From positions 62,001-126,000 of the forward strand of contig NZ_JAQMYP010000006.1 of NCBI RefSeq assembly GCF_028369295.1: a stretch of DNA of 64,000 nucleotides, in the 5' to 3' direction. A program made the translations under genes and the position numbers. A model generated the notes under the pieces. It saw only the letters and a program-made list of their open reading frames with translations, made no database searches and was not told the DNA's origin. Each line of letters begins with the position of its first letter. Position 1 is the first letter of the stretch. This DNA is from Streptomyces sp. HD. Lineage in GTDB: Bacteria > Actinomycetota > Actinomycetes > Streptomycetales > Streptomycetaceae. Positions 25,422 through 33,425 of the stretch are shown here, piece after piece.

Positions 25422-27166
25422 GACTTCTTCTGGGACTTCTTCAGGAAGCGTCGCAGCCTGGTCAGCGGCCAGGTGTTGATCACGTCGTCCTTGGTGAGCC
25501 AGCCGCGCTGCGCCGTGCCGACGCCGTAGCGCAGGTTGGCCAGGTGGAGTACGGCGTGGGCGTCGCTGTCGACGGCGAACCGCACGCCGTGCCGCCGGGC
25601 CCGCAGGATGTCCTCGTCGCGCAGGTCGAGCCGGTCCGGGTGGGAGTTGATCTCCAGGGCGGTGCCGGTGCGGGCACAGGCGGCGAAGACCGCGTCGAGG
25701 TCGGCGTCGATGGCGGGCCGCCTGCCGAGGAGGCGCGTGGTGGGGTGGCCGATGATGTGGACGTGCGGGTTCTCGCAGGCCCGGACGATCCGCCGGGTCA
25801 GCTCCTCGCGCCCCTGGTTGAAGTGCGAGTGCACCGACGCCACGCACAGGTCGAACCCGGCGAGGAACTCCGGCGGCCAGTCCACGTCGCCGTCCGGGCC
25901 GATGTTCAGCTCCGCGCCGTGCAGCACCCGCATGCCTCCCCGGCCGCCCCGCCCGCCGTACTCCCCGTCGAGCTCGCGGACGCGTTCGCGCTGCGCCAGG
26001 ATGCGTTCGTCGGTCATGCGCTGCATGGCCATGTCGGGGCCGTGGTCGGTGACCGCGTAGTAGGCGTAGCCGCGCTCGGCGGCCGCGGCGACCATCTCCT
26101 CCAGCGGGGCGAGCCCGTCGGTGAGGTCGGTGTGGGTGTGCAGGTCGCCCCGGATGTCCTGTTCCTGGATCAGCTCGGGCAGCTCACCGCGCAGCCCGGC
26201 CTCGATCTCGCCCCGGTCCTCGCGCAGGGAGGGCGGGATCCAGGGCAGGCCGAGCCGGGCGTACACGTCCTCCTCCGTCTTGGAGACGATCCTGTCGCCG
26301 GTCTCGGTGTCGAAGAGCCCGTACTCGGACAGCTTGAGCTTCTTATGGACCGCGATCTCGCGGGTGCGGATGTTGTGCGCCTTCGACCCGGTGAAGTACT
26401 GCATCGCCGCACCCCAGGAATCCGGCGGCACGACCCGCAGGTCGACCTGGAGGCCCTTGTCGGTACGGATCGACGTCTTCTTCTCGCCATGTGCGATGAC
26501 CTCCGCGACGTACGGCAGCTCGGTGAAGGCACGCATGACCGGCGTCGGCTTCTTCGACGCGACGAGGATGTCGATGTCGCCGATCGTCTCGCGGACGCGG
26601 CGCAGCGATCCGGCGTAGGCGCAGCGTTCGCAGCCGGTGACCTGTGACATCTCGGCGACGATGTCCTCGGCGAGGCGCATGGCGACGTCGATCAGGACCC
26701 GGTCGCCGGAGGACTTCAGCAGGCCGATGCCGTGCAGGATGTTCTCCTCCGTCTTCGGCCCGAAGCCCTTGAGGTCGCGCAGCCGCTCCTCGTGGATCGC
26801 GTCGGCGAGCTCCTCGATGGTGGAGATGCCCAGTTCCTCGTAGAGGACGAGGGCCTTCTTCGGGCCGAGGGTGGGGATGGCGGTCAGCTGCCGGACGCCG
26901 GCGGGGATCTTCGCACGCAGTTCCTCGACGGCGGACACCTGGCCGGCGGTGAAGTACTCGATGATCTTCTGGGCGGTCGACTTGCCGACGTTGGGGATCT
27001 CCTGGAGCCCCTTGACGTCGAGCGTGGACACGTCGGCGTGGTAGCCGCCGATCGACCTGGCGGCCTTCTCGTAGGTACGCGCCCTGAACGCGTCCCCTCC
27101 GGTGATCGAGATCAGGTCCGCGTACTCCTGGAACAGTGCGGCGACCTCGTCGTTGGACCGAGCCAC
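25418..27166 (-). CDS. polX: family X DNA polymerase with PHP domain
   Basis: DNA repair polymerase of 582 residues. The N-terminal helix-hairpin-helix region (LQEIPNVGKSTAQKI, IPTLGPKKALVLYEELGI) precedes the palm with catalytic aspartates in GDIDILVAS and LQVDLRVV. A C-terminal PHP phosphoesterase domain starts at GDLHTHTDLTDG and has AVTDHGPDMA and SDAHA. This is the standard bacterial PolX layout (gap filling with 3'-5' exonuclease). The start is GTG at 27166, matching the usual MARxNDEVAALxQEYADLISITGG opening although no good ribosome site is visible. Confidence 0.95.
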   Translation of the reverse strand: MARSNDEVAALFQEYADLISITGGDAFRARTYEKAARSIGGYHADVSTLDVKGLQEIPNVGKSTAQKIIEYFTAGQVSAVEELRAKIPAGVRQLTAIPTLGPKKALVLYEELGISTIEELADAIHEERLRDLKGFGPKTEENILHGIGLLKSSGDRVLIDVAMRLAEDIVAEMSQVTGCERCAYAGSLRRVRETIGDIDILVASKKPTPVMRAFTELPYVAEVIAHGEKKTSIRTDKGLQVDLRVVPPDSWGAAMQYFTGSKAHNIRTREIAVHKKLKLSEYGLFDTETGDRIVSKTEEDVYARLGLPWIPPSLREDRGEIEAGLRGELPELIQEQDIRGDLHTHTDLTDGLAPLEEMVAAAAERGYAYYAVTDHGPDMAMQRMTDERILAQRERVRELDGEYGGRGGRGGMRVLHGAELNIGPDGDVDWPPEFLAGFDLCVASVHSHFNQGREELTRRIVRACENPHVHIIGHPTTRLLGRRPAIDADLDAVFAACARTGTALEINSHPDRLDLRDEDILRARRHGVRFAVDSDAHAVLHLANLRYGVGTAQRGWLTKDDVINTWPLTRLRRFLKKSQKKS

Positions 27167-27233
27167 ATCTCCAGGGTAGGCAAGGTGGGGCCCGGCGGCG
27201 CGGGCCGGCGCCGGCGGGCCCCCGATGCGGTCT

Positions 27234-28469
27234 CTACTGGCCCAGCGGGGTGGGCGGTGTGGGCGTGGTGTCCAGCACGGGCTTGGCCGGGAGCGGCGCG
27301 TGTGCGGGCGTGGCCCGCTCCTTCGTCAGGGCGCCCGCGATCCTGCGGGCCAGGAGGGGGTCGGCCGGCAGGGAGTGAGCGGCGAACCAGCGAGCGGCCG
27401 AGGGGTCGGGGGACGGTTCGACGAACTCGGCGCCCGCGTAGTCGTCGAGCGGCGGGTCGTAGACGTATCCGGCGACCACGCCGTGGTTCACCAGGCGTTC
27501 GAGGAGGGTGTCGCGGTCGTGCACCAGGAGCGGCACCCGGAACAGGGACGGCGGGCCGTCGCCGGGCTGGTCGCGCAGTGCCGGGGAGGCCCAGGTGGTG
27601 CCGGACAGCAGGGAGACACCGGTCCTGCGCCGGGCCAGGTCGCCGTCGATGAGGGACATCCGCAGCCCCAACTGCCCCCGGACCATGGCCCCGTGGCGGG
27701 AGCGGAAGCCGTGCAGGTCGACCCGTACCCAGGGCTCGTAGGCGGTCAGGCTCGGCGCCTTGCGTGCAGTGCCGGCGAGGCGGGGTGCGTGCAGGGCCAT
27801 GCGGAAGTCGTCTCGTTCCAGCAGGCCCAGGCGCTGCATGGTGCGCCACACCGGGCGGACCAGGTGGAGGGTGCGTACGGTGGAGCGGGCCAGTGGGCGC
27901 AGGGTGGTGGACAGGTCGTCGCGCAGTCGGCGCGGCGTCAGCAGGTCGTCGCGCAGCAGCTCCAGCTCCCGCCGGGTGCGCGCGTCGTCCACGGCGAGGA
28001 AGCCGCCGGCCATCGCCGCGACGTGCTTGGAGAGGCTGAACGCCGCCGCTCGTCCGAAGGTGCCGATCGGCTGTCCGTCCACGTGCGTGCCGATGGCGTG
28101 CGCCGCGTCCTCGATCAGCGGGATCCCCAACGCGTCGCAGCGGCGGCGCAGTTCGACGACGCGGTCGGGCAGGCCGTACAGGTTCGTGGTCAGGACGGCG
28201 TCCACGTTGCGCCAGGTGGACTCCGGTACGGCGGCCGGGTCGATGTTGCCGTCCCACCGGGACACGGGGGCTTGGACGGGGCGCAGTCCGGCCGCGAGGA
28301 CGACGAAGAGGATCACGTCGTCGTTCACCGGGGACATCAGCACCCGTGCGCCCGGCCGGCACCAGCGCCGCAGCGCCAGGTACAGGGCGAGTCGGGCCGA
28401 GGGCGTGTAGACGCATTCGCGTCCGATGCGCCGTGTCATCATCGCGGCGAGCCGCGATCCGTACGGCAT
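27234..28469 (-). CDS. DegT/DnrJ/EryC1-family PLP aminotransferase
   Basis: PLP enzyme of 411 residues of the sugar-aminotransferase superfamily. It has DAAHAIG (121-127) and the Schiff-base lysine context FSLSKH (Lys148), plus SPVNDDVILFVVLAAGLRPV in place of the usual PxxTF segment. The C-terminal half is divergent and the last 30 residues are Pro/Thr-rich. I chose ATG 28469, which has AGAGG 5 nt upstream. It lies downstream of a BcsL-like acyltransferase gene on the same strand (152-nt gap), suggesting a joint role in glycan or cell-surface decoration. It is divergent enough that a non-sugar substrate is possible. Confidence 0.85.
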   Translation of the reverse strand: MPYGSRLAAMMTRRIGRECVYTPSARLALYLALRRWCRPGARVLMSPVNDDVILFVVLAAGLRPVQAPVSRWDGNIDPAAVPESTWRNVDAVLTTNLYGLPDRVVELRRRCDALGIPLIEDAAHAIGTHVDGQPIGTFGRAAAFSLSKHVAAMAGGFLAVDDARTRRELELLRDDLLTPRRLRDDLSTTLRPLARSTVRTLHLVRPVWRTMQRLGLLERDDFRMALHAPRLAGTARKAPSLTAYEPWVRVDLHGFRSRHGAMVRGQLGLRMSLIDGDLARRRTGVSLLSGTTWASPALRDQPGDGPPSLFRVPLLVHDRDTLLERLVNHGVVAGYVYDPPLDDYAGAEFVEPSPDPSAARWFAAHSLPADPLLARRIAGALTKERATPAHAPLPAKPVLDTTPTPPTPLGQ

Positions 28470-28525
28470 GGTCACCTCTTCCGTGGAAGCGTCCGTAGAA
28501 GGTCGCGAGGCGGGCGGTGCGGCTT

Positions 28526-28542
28526 CTCGAACGTCGTTCGAG
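28526..28542. promoter_or_regulatory. perfect 17-bp palindrome, LexA-box-like with short spacer
   Basis: CTCGAACGTCGTTCGAG, a perfect dyad centred on T28534. The arms TCGAAC/GTTCGA equal the actinobacterial LexA (SOS) box, but the spacer is 3 nt rather than 4. It lies 57 nt upstream of the DegT gene and could be an operator for that gene. Confidence 0.55.
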
Positions 28543-28621
28543 GCCTCCGCTGGGAGATGGGGGACCGCGACGGGCCGTCGATACGGCGCCCTCGCATGAC
28601 GAGTGACGGGAGGGGGTCCGC

Positions 28622-29737
28622 TCAGCGGGCGCGGGCCCCCACACCCGGCGGGTGGGTGCGCAGGGTGCCGACGGTCTTCAGCAGGCGGTCGGCGGGCTCA
28701 CGCAGCCTGGGGTGGGCCAGGACCGTGTTCCGCAGGCCGCGCACCGGTCTGCGCCACATGCGGTGGGCCGCCGCCACCGGGTGCGGCCGGGCCGCGAACC
28801 CTTCGGCGACACGCAGTTCACGGGTCTTGAGCCAGTCCTTGTACTCCTTCTCGCCGCGCCCCATGTCCATCAGCGTCACGCCGTCCCGGCCCGCGGCCTC
28901 CGCCATCCTCAGGTGCATCATCAGGCCGGGCGAGTAGTAGCCGAACTCGGGGTCGTACGCCGTGAACCAGGCCGCGAACACCGAGCGCGACCGCGGCCCG
29001 AAGTGCGCGGCGACCGGCCGGTCACCGGCGTAGACGACGGACAGGATGCCGGTGAAGTACTCCTCGCGGACCTGGAAGAAGTGCTCCACCAGATCGACGA
29101 TCCAGGGTCTGGAGAACCGGTCCATGCGCCCCGTCCTGCGGTACTGGGCGGACTTCCAGCGCATGAGGGTGCGCAGCACACGCGGGTCGCGCTCGTCGTA
29201 CACGAACCGCACCTCGCCGGCGTCCCGGCCCAGTCGGCGCTCCTTCTTCAGCGTCGTCTTGGCCAGCCCCGGGTAGGTGGCGCGCAGCCACTCCGGGTAG
29301 CCGCCCTCGCCGGGCTTCAGGTCGAGCACGGGCGAGGCGAACGTGCCCGTGACGTACGGCCCGAACGGCTGCTGTTCCTCGACGAGGTGGTCGAACTCGA
29401 AGACGGACAGCCCGCAGGCCCGCAGCAGCTGCCGGGTGTCCCAGGTGACGCCCGGCCGGTGCACCAGGGCCTGGCAGTCGGAGAGCCCCAAGCCGATGGC
29501 GCGGCCGACACCGTAGGCGTTGCGCTCGTACGGGAAGAAGCCGACGGCCTCCCCGTTCTCGTGCAGCACCGCCACCCGGGCCCCACCGCGGTACCTGCCC
29601 ACGCCCCTCGTGAACTCCGGCGACAGAAAGGGGTTGGCGTAGTCGGGCGACTCGTCCATCGCCCGGTGCCACGCCCGGCGCAGCGACTCGCTCAGCTCCT
29701 CGGGTCTGTGAATCGTGATGGCGCTAGTGGATCGCAT
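28622..29737 (-). CDS. BcsL/CelD-like GNAT acyltransferase
   Basis: GNAT-fold protein of 371 residues resembling the BcsL/CelD and FemAB-like group seen in polysaccharide loci. Recognisable parts are NPFLSPEFTRGVGRYRGGARVAVL, the paired strands FVYDERDPRVLRTLMRWKSAQYRRTGR and VYAGDRPVAAHFGPRS, and YYSPGLMMHLRMAEAA with MDMGRGEKEYKDWLK. That last motif is typical of the family's C-terminal GNAT domain. The substrate is unknown. The start is ATG 29737. It precedes the DegT-family gene on the same strand. Confidence 0.85.
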   Translation of the reverse strand: MRSTSAITIHRPEELSESLRRAWHRAMDESPDYANPFLSPEFTRGVGRYRGGARVAVLHENGEAVGFFPYERNAYGVGRAIGLGLSDCQALVHRPGVTWDTRQLLRACGLSVFEFDHLVEEQQPFGPYVTGTFASPVLDLKPGEGGYPEWLRATYPGLAKTTLKKERRLGRDAGEVRFVYDERDPRVLRTLMRWKSAQYRRTGRMDRFSRPWIVDLVEHFFQVREEYFTGILSVVYAGDRPVAAHFGPRSRSVFAAWFTAYDPEFGYYSPGLMMHLRMAEAAGRDGVTLMDMGRGEKEYKDWLKTRELRVAEGFAARPHPVAAAHRMWRRPVRGLRNTVLAHPRLREPADRLLKTVGTLRTHPPGVGARAR

Positions 29738-29977
29738 GGCGATACCGCTCCCCCCAGAATCCCCCCAAGACGCACTTACTGGCGCCTCACCACATTTTCC
29801 CCCATGTCGAACTTTGTGGCGAGGCTCAAACGTCGCGAAACCGTACGCACGCTGTCAAGGTGTCGGTGTGAACCTTTAGCTGTGCTTGGTGTGGCCCCGG
29901 CCGACAGACGACAGCTGGAACCTGGTGAGGCCGACGTTGCGCACATCGACCGCTGTGGGCGCGAGCGGCGGCCCGCG

Positions 29978-30742
29978 TCAGCGGACGGCGACGACGACAT
30001 GGCTGGCGCCGTACTGCCAGACGACCCCGGCATGCCCGAACCCCGCCCGCCACAGCAGCCGTTCGTGTGCGGACACGGACAGCCGCGCCGCGCAGTCGGT
30101 CCCGGTGACGGGCTCCCGGCGCCGCCGTTCGGCGAGGAGGTCGGCCAGCTCGGGGTCCTCTGCGACCGCCGTCCACCAGGAGTCCCAGTCCTCGTGCGCC
30201 AGGGCGTGCCGGCGCTCGGCGTGCCGGCGCCCCACCCACCCGGCGAGTTCGGCGAGCGCGGTGTCGTCGTGCGGGAAGTGGTCGCCGTTGACGAGGACAC
30301 CGCCGGGCCGCAGCAGTGCCGCGAGCTGCCGGTAGGTGCGGTGCAGGGCGTCCGGGCTCAGATAGTGCAGGGCAGTCGTGGACACGGCCGCGTCCAGCGG
30401 GCGGTCGAGGCGAAGGGCGTGCGTCCAACCCTCCTCGCCGATGACGACGTCGACGTAGCGGGCGGCGTCGGCGTGGTGGGTGCGGGCCAGCTCCAAGAGC
30501 AGGGGGTCGCGGTCCACGGCAACGATGTCGGCGTCCGGCAGCCGACGCACCAGCCGCGCCGCGAGCGATCCGGGGCCACAGCCGAGATCCACGACGAGCG
30601 GCCTGGCCGACCGGCCGGTCACGGCCCGCTCCACCACGTCGGCGATCACCGTGAACCGCTCCTCACGGTCCACGGCGTACCGCTGCTGCTGGCGTTCCCA
30701 GCGCTCCACCCAGCGCTCCGCCGTTGCCAGACTCAGCCCCAT
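29978..30742 (-). CDS. class I SAM methyltransferase behind a Zur-like box
   Basis: SAM-dependent methyltransferase of 254 residues. Motif I is VVDLGCGPGSLAARLV, the acidic end of strand 2 is IVAVDRDP, and post-motifs AAVSTTALHYLSPDALHRTYRQLAALLRPGGVLVNGDHF complete the Rossmann fold. The C-terminal part is Arg/Trp-rich. Substrate unknown. It follows the three-PLP-enzyme operon on the same strand after 93 nt. That gap carries its own dyad (30801-30815) and a candidate -10 hexamer TAGGGT, so it may be transcribed separately. Related methyltransferases occur in many unrelated contexts. Confidence 0.88.
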   Translation of the reverse strand: MGLSLATAERWVERWERQQQRYAVDREERFTVIADVVERAVTGRSARPLVVDLGCGPGSLAARLVRRLPDADIVAVDRDPLLLELARTHHADAARYVDVVIGEEGWTHALRLDRPLDAAVSTTALHYLSPDALHRTYRQLAALLRPGGVLVNGDHFPHDDTALAELAGWVGRRHAERRHALAHEDWDSWWTAVAEDPELADLLAERRRREPVTGTDCAARLSVSAHERLLWRAGFGHAGVVWQYGASHVVVAVR

Positions 30743-30800
30743 CCGGTCGTGCCACCTTGCCGTCTCGCACCTGTTCCCCTGCCGCCGCCGACCCTACAGG

Positions 30801-30815
30801 TGGAAACGGTTCCCA
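30801..30815. promoter_or_regulatory. Zur/Fur-family-like 7-1-7 box
   Basis: TGGAAACGGTTCCCA: arms TGGAAAC and GTTCCCA around a single G, complementary at 6 of 7 positions, in the 7-1-7 layout of actinobacterial Zur boxes (TGAAAATGATTTTCA). It sits 59 nt upstream of the methyltransferase ATG. A second dyad, CATTAGCTCTAATG (30814-30827), abuts it. Confidence 0.55.
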
Positions 30816-30835
30816 TTAGCTCTAATGGCGGCACC

Positions 30836-32053
30836 TCACCCGAGCGCGGCGAGGACGGTCAGCAGCCGGTCGATCTCCTCGGCGGTGTTGTGGATGTGCA
30901 GGCTCACCCGCACCGAGCCGGTCCGCTCCCCCGCCCCGCCCTGGCAGTGGTGGTCGGAGCGGACCATGAAGCCGTGGCTGAAAAGGATGAAGCCCAGGTC
31001 GGCGGAGTCGACGGCGCGATGACGGAAAGTCACGATGCCCTGGCGCCGCTGCACGGACGAGTCGGCGGCCAGGCTGCTCCGACAGCCGAGGATCTCGTAG
31101 GCGTCCAGGTGGCGCAGGGCGTCGGTGAGCCGGGCCGCCAGGGCGACCGTCCACTGCTCGATCCGGTCGGTACCGACGGTGTCGAGCCAGTCCAGGGCGG
31201 CGGCGAGGGAAGCGATACCGACCGTGTTGGGGGTGCCGGACCAGCCGCCCGGCGCGAACTCCGGCCCGCGCGCCTGGCGGGCCCAGACGGCTCCGGTGCC
31301 GGGCAGGGCCATGGCCTTGTGCCCGGAGAAGACGAGGAAGTCGACGTCCAGGTCGGCCACGGACACCGGTAGATGACCGACGCTCTGGGCGGCGTCCAGA
31401 CAGATGACCGCGTCCGGACCGACGGCCCGGCGGATGCGGTGGATGTTCATGTTGCCGCCGTACACGTGGTGGACGTGGGTGACGGCGACGAACCGGGTTC
31501 GCTCACCGGCGAGTTCGGCGAGCGCGATGTGGTCGTAGTCGCCGGACGACCGCTGGTACGGCATCGGCCGGACCCGGATGTGCACGCCCTGCCGGGCCAG
31601 GTCCCGTTGGGCCTCCAGCCAGGGCGCGATGTTGGCCTCGTGGTCGGCGACCGGGACGACGATCTCGTCGCCGTCGGCGAGGAGCCCGGGCAGCCAGTCA
31701 CGGGCGACGGTGCGCAGGCCCTCGGTGGTGCCGCTGGTGAAGTGCACGGCCGAGCGCTCCGGTGCGGGGTCGGCCAGGAACCCCTTCACCCGGTCGCGGG
31801 CCTGCTCGACCAGGGCCGTGGTCCGGTTGGCCCAGGGGTAGGTGCCGCGTCCGGCGTTGGCGTTGGTCGTGGTGAGGTAGGCGTGCACGGCGTCCAGTAC
31901 GGCCTGCGGCTTCTGGGCGGTGGCCGCGCTGTCCAGGTAGGCCAGTTCCGGGTGCCCGGTGATGATCGGGAACTGGGCGCGCAGGGTGCGCTGCCACTCC
32001 CTCAACTCATCGATGAGACAAGGGACGTGGGCGTCCGTCCTGGGTACGGTCAT
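30836..32053 (-). CDS. class V aminotransferase / cysteine desulfurase-like (SufS type)
   Basis: PLP enzyme of 405 residues of the SufS/CsdA and isopenicillin-N-epimerase group. It has YLDSAATAQKP (39-49), FTSGTTEGLRTVA, DHEANIAPW, the PLP aspartate and glutamine in CLDAAQSVGH, and the Schiff-base Lys246 in VFSGHKAMALPGTGAVW. Near the end VRSDHHCQGG aligns with the SufS active-site loop (R-x-GHHC), keeping a candidate persulfide Cys370. It begins 4 nt after the stop of the SbnA-rhodanese fusion and is the last gene of that coupled operon. A sulfur-donating role is attractive beside a rhodanese domain but is inference. There is no SufU or Fe-S gene nearby. Confidence 0.87.
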   Translation of the reverse strand: MTVPRTDAHVPCLIDELREWQRTLRAQFPIITGHPELAYLDSAATAQKPQAVLDAVHAYLTTTNANAGRGTYPWANRTTALVEQARDRVKGFLADPAPERSAVHFTSGTTEGLRTVARDWLPGLLADGDEIVVPVADHEANIAPWLEAQRDLARQGVHIRVRPMPYQRSSGDYDHIALAELAGERTRFVAVTHVHHVYGGNMNIHRIRRAVGPDAVICLDAAQSVGHLPVSVADLDVDFLVFSGHKAMALPGTGAVWARQARGPEFAPGGWSGTPNTVGIASLAAALDWLDTVGTDRIEQWTVALAARLTDALRHLDAYEILGCRSSLAADSSVQRRQGIVTFRHRAVDSADLGFILFSHGFMVRSDHHCQGGAGERTGSVRVSLHIHNTAEEIDRLLTVLAALG

Positions 32054-32057
32054 GGGC

Positions 32058-33425
32058 TCAGTCCCGTACGAGGGGTGCGCCGGCGTCGCGCCAGGCGATG
32101 ATGCCGCCGGTCAGGCTGCGGACGTCCGGGTGGCCCATCCGGGTCAGCAGGGCGGCGTAGCGGGCGGACTTCTCGCCGACCGGGCAGGCCAGCAGGACCG
32201 GGCGGTTGCGGCTGAACGGCAGACCGCCGTGGAGGAGTTCCTCGAAGAGCTCGTCGACGATGTTGAGCGAGCCGTCGATGTGCAGGGCGGCGTAGGCGTA
32301 GGGGCTGCGCAGGTCCACGACGAGCGGTTCTCCGGTGCCGATCCACGCCTGGGCGTCCGCGACGCCGATGGCCGGTGCCGTGCGGATCTCGGCGTCCGGC
32401 AGGTCTGCCGGGGAGTTCCTGCGGCGCGGGCCGCCGAAGAGGTCGGGGCGCCGTCGGCGGACGTAGCTGAGATAGCTCTCGACGCGGTCGCAGACGATGA
32501 AGACCGCTGACTGGCGTGCCGTCAGTTCCGTTTCGACGGCCCGTAGTTGGCGTACGGCACCGAAGTAGGCGGCCCCTCCGGTGGGCCCGGCCAGGATGCC
32601 GCAGCGGCGGTTGAGGGTCAGCATCCCCTCGATGGCCTCGTCGGCGCTCACCGACTCGATGGTGTCGTAGGTGCCGGGGTCGAACAGGCCCACCTCGTGC
32701 GCCTCGTCGATGGTGCGGATGCCGGGGATGAAGTCGGACTTGGCGGCGACCAGGCCGACGACCCGTACGGCGGGGTCGTGTTCGCGCAGGGCGCGGGCGA
32801 CTCCGGTGGAGGAGCCGGCGGTGCCGACGCATGCGATGAACCAGTCGGGCGCCCGGCCGTCCAGGTCCTTGACTATCTCCGGTCCGGTGCCGGTGAAGTG
32901 GGCCTCGGTGTTGCGCGGGTTGAAGTACTGGTCGGTGTGCAGATACGTGCTGCCGGGCTCGGCGAGCGTGCGGTGGAAGAGGGTGAGCGGGTCGTCGGTG
33001 GCGGTCGGGTCCAGGCACTCGCTCTGGCCGGGCAGTTCCTCGATCTCCGCGCCGAGCAGCAGGAGCAGGTCCTTGATCTCCGGGATGCGCATCCGGTTGG
33101 TGACACTCTTGAAGGACAGGCCGTGCATACCCGCGAGGACGGCCAGGGCCTTGGCGGTGTTGCCGCTCGACAGCTCGACGACCTGGCCGCGTTCTCCGGC
33201 CGAGGCGGATGACGACCCTGCGGATGCGGCTCCGGATGCAGATGCTGCTGTGGCTGTCAGGTGCGGTCGGGCCATGTTCCAGGCGGCCCGGTCCTTCACC
33301 GAACCGAAGGGGTTGAGCAGTTCCAGCTTGGCGTACAGGTCGATGTGTCCGAGGCCGTGCACGGCCGGATCGATGCGTACCAGCGGTGTGTTGCCGATGG
33401 CCTCGGTGATGCTGTCGTACCTCAC
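32058..33425 (-). CDS. SbnA-like PLP beta-replacement enzyme fused to rhodanese
   Basis: Fusion protein of 455 residues. Residues 1-340 are a fold-type II (cysteine synthase/SbnA) enzyme: GNTPLVRID, Schiff-base Lys44 in NPFGSVKDRA, carboxylate-binding SSGNTAK (86-92) and the phosphate loop VGTAGSSTG. An Ala/Ser-rich low-complexity insert (57-77) sits just before the SSGNT loop. Residues 355-455 are a rhodanese domain with active loop CPVGEKS (Cys414). SbnA makes N-(2-amino-2-carboxyethyl)-glutamate from phosphoserine and glutamate, while cysteine synthases use sulfide; the attached rhodanese hints at sulfur chemistry. The GTG start at 33425 overlaps the upstream stop (GTGA); the frame above that is shadow. 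Confidence 0.9.
   Translation of the reverse strand: MRYDSITEAIGNTPLVRIDPAVHGLGHIDLYAKLELLNPFGSVKDRAAWNMARPHLTATAASASGAASAGSSSASAGERGQVVELSSGNTAKALAVLAGMHGLSFKSVTNRMRIPEIKDLLLLLGAEIEELPGQSECLDPTATDDPLTLFHRTLAEPGSTYLHTDQYFNPRNTEAHFTGTGPEIVKDLDGRAPDWFIACVGTAGSSTGVARALREHDPAVRVVGLVAAKSDFIPGIRTIDEAHEVGLFDPGTYDTIESVSADEAIEGMLTLNRRCGILAGPTGGAAYFGAVRQLRAVETELTARQSAVFIVCDRVESYLSYVRRRRPDLFGGPRRRNSPADLPDAEIRTAPAIGVADAQAWIGTGEPLVVDLRSPYAYAALHIDGSLNIVDELFEELLHGGLPFSRNRPVLLACPVGEKSARYAALLTRMGHPDVRSLTGGIIAWRDAGAPLVRD

Noticed and set aside
28526-28542. A genuine LexA SOS box
   Set aside because: The arms match but the spacer is 3 nt rather than the required 4, so it is reported only as LexA-like.
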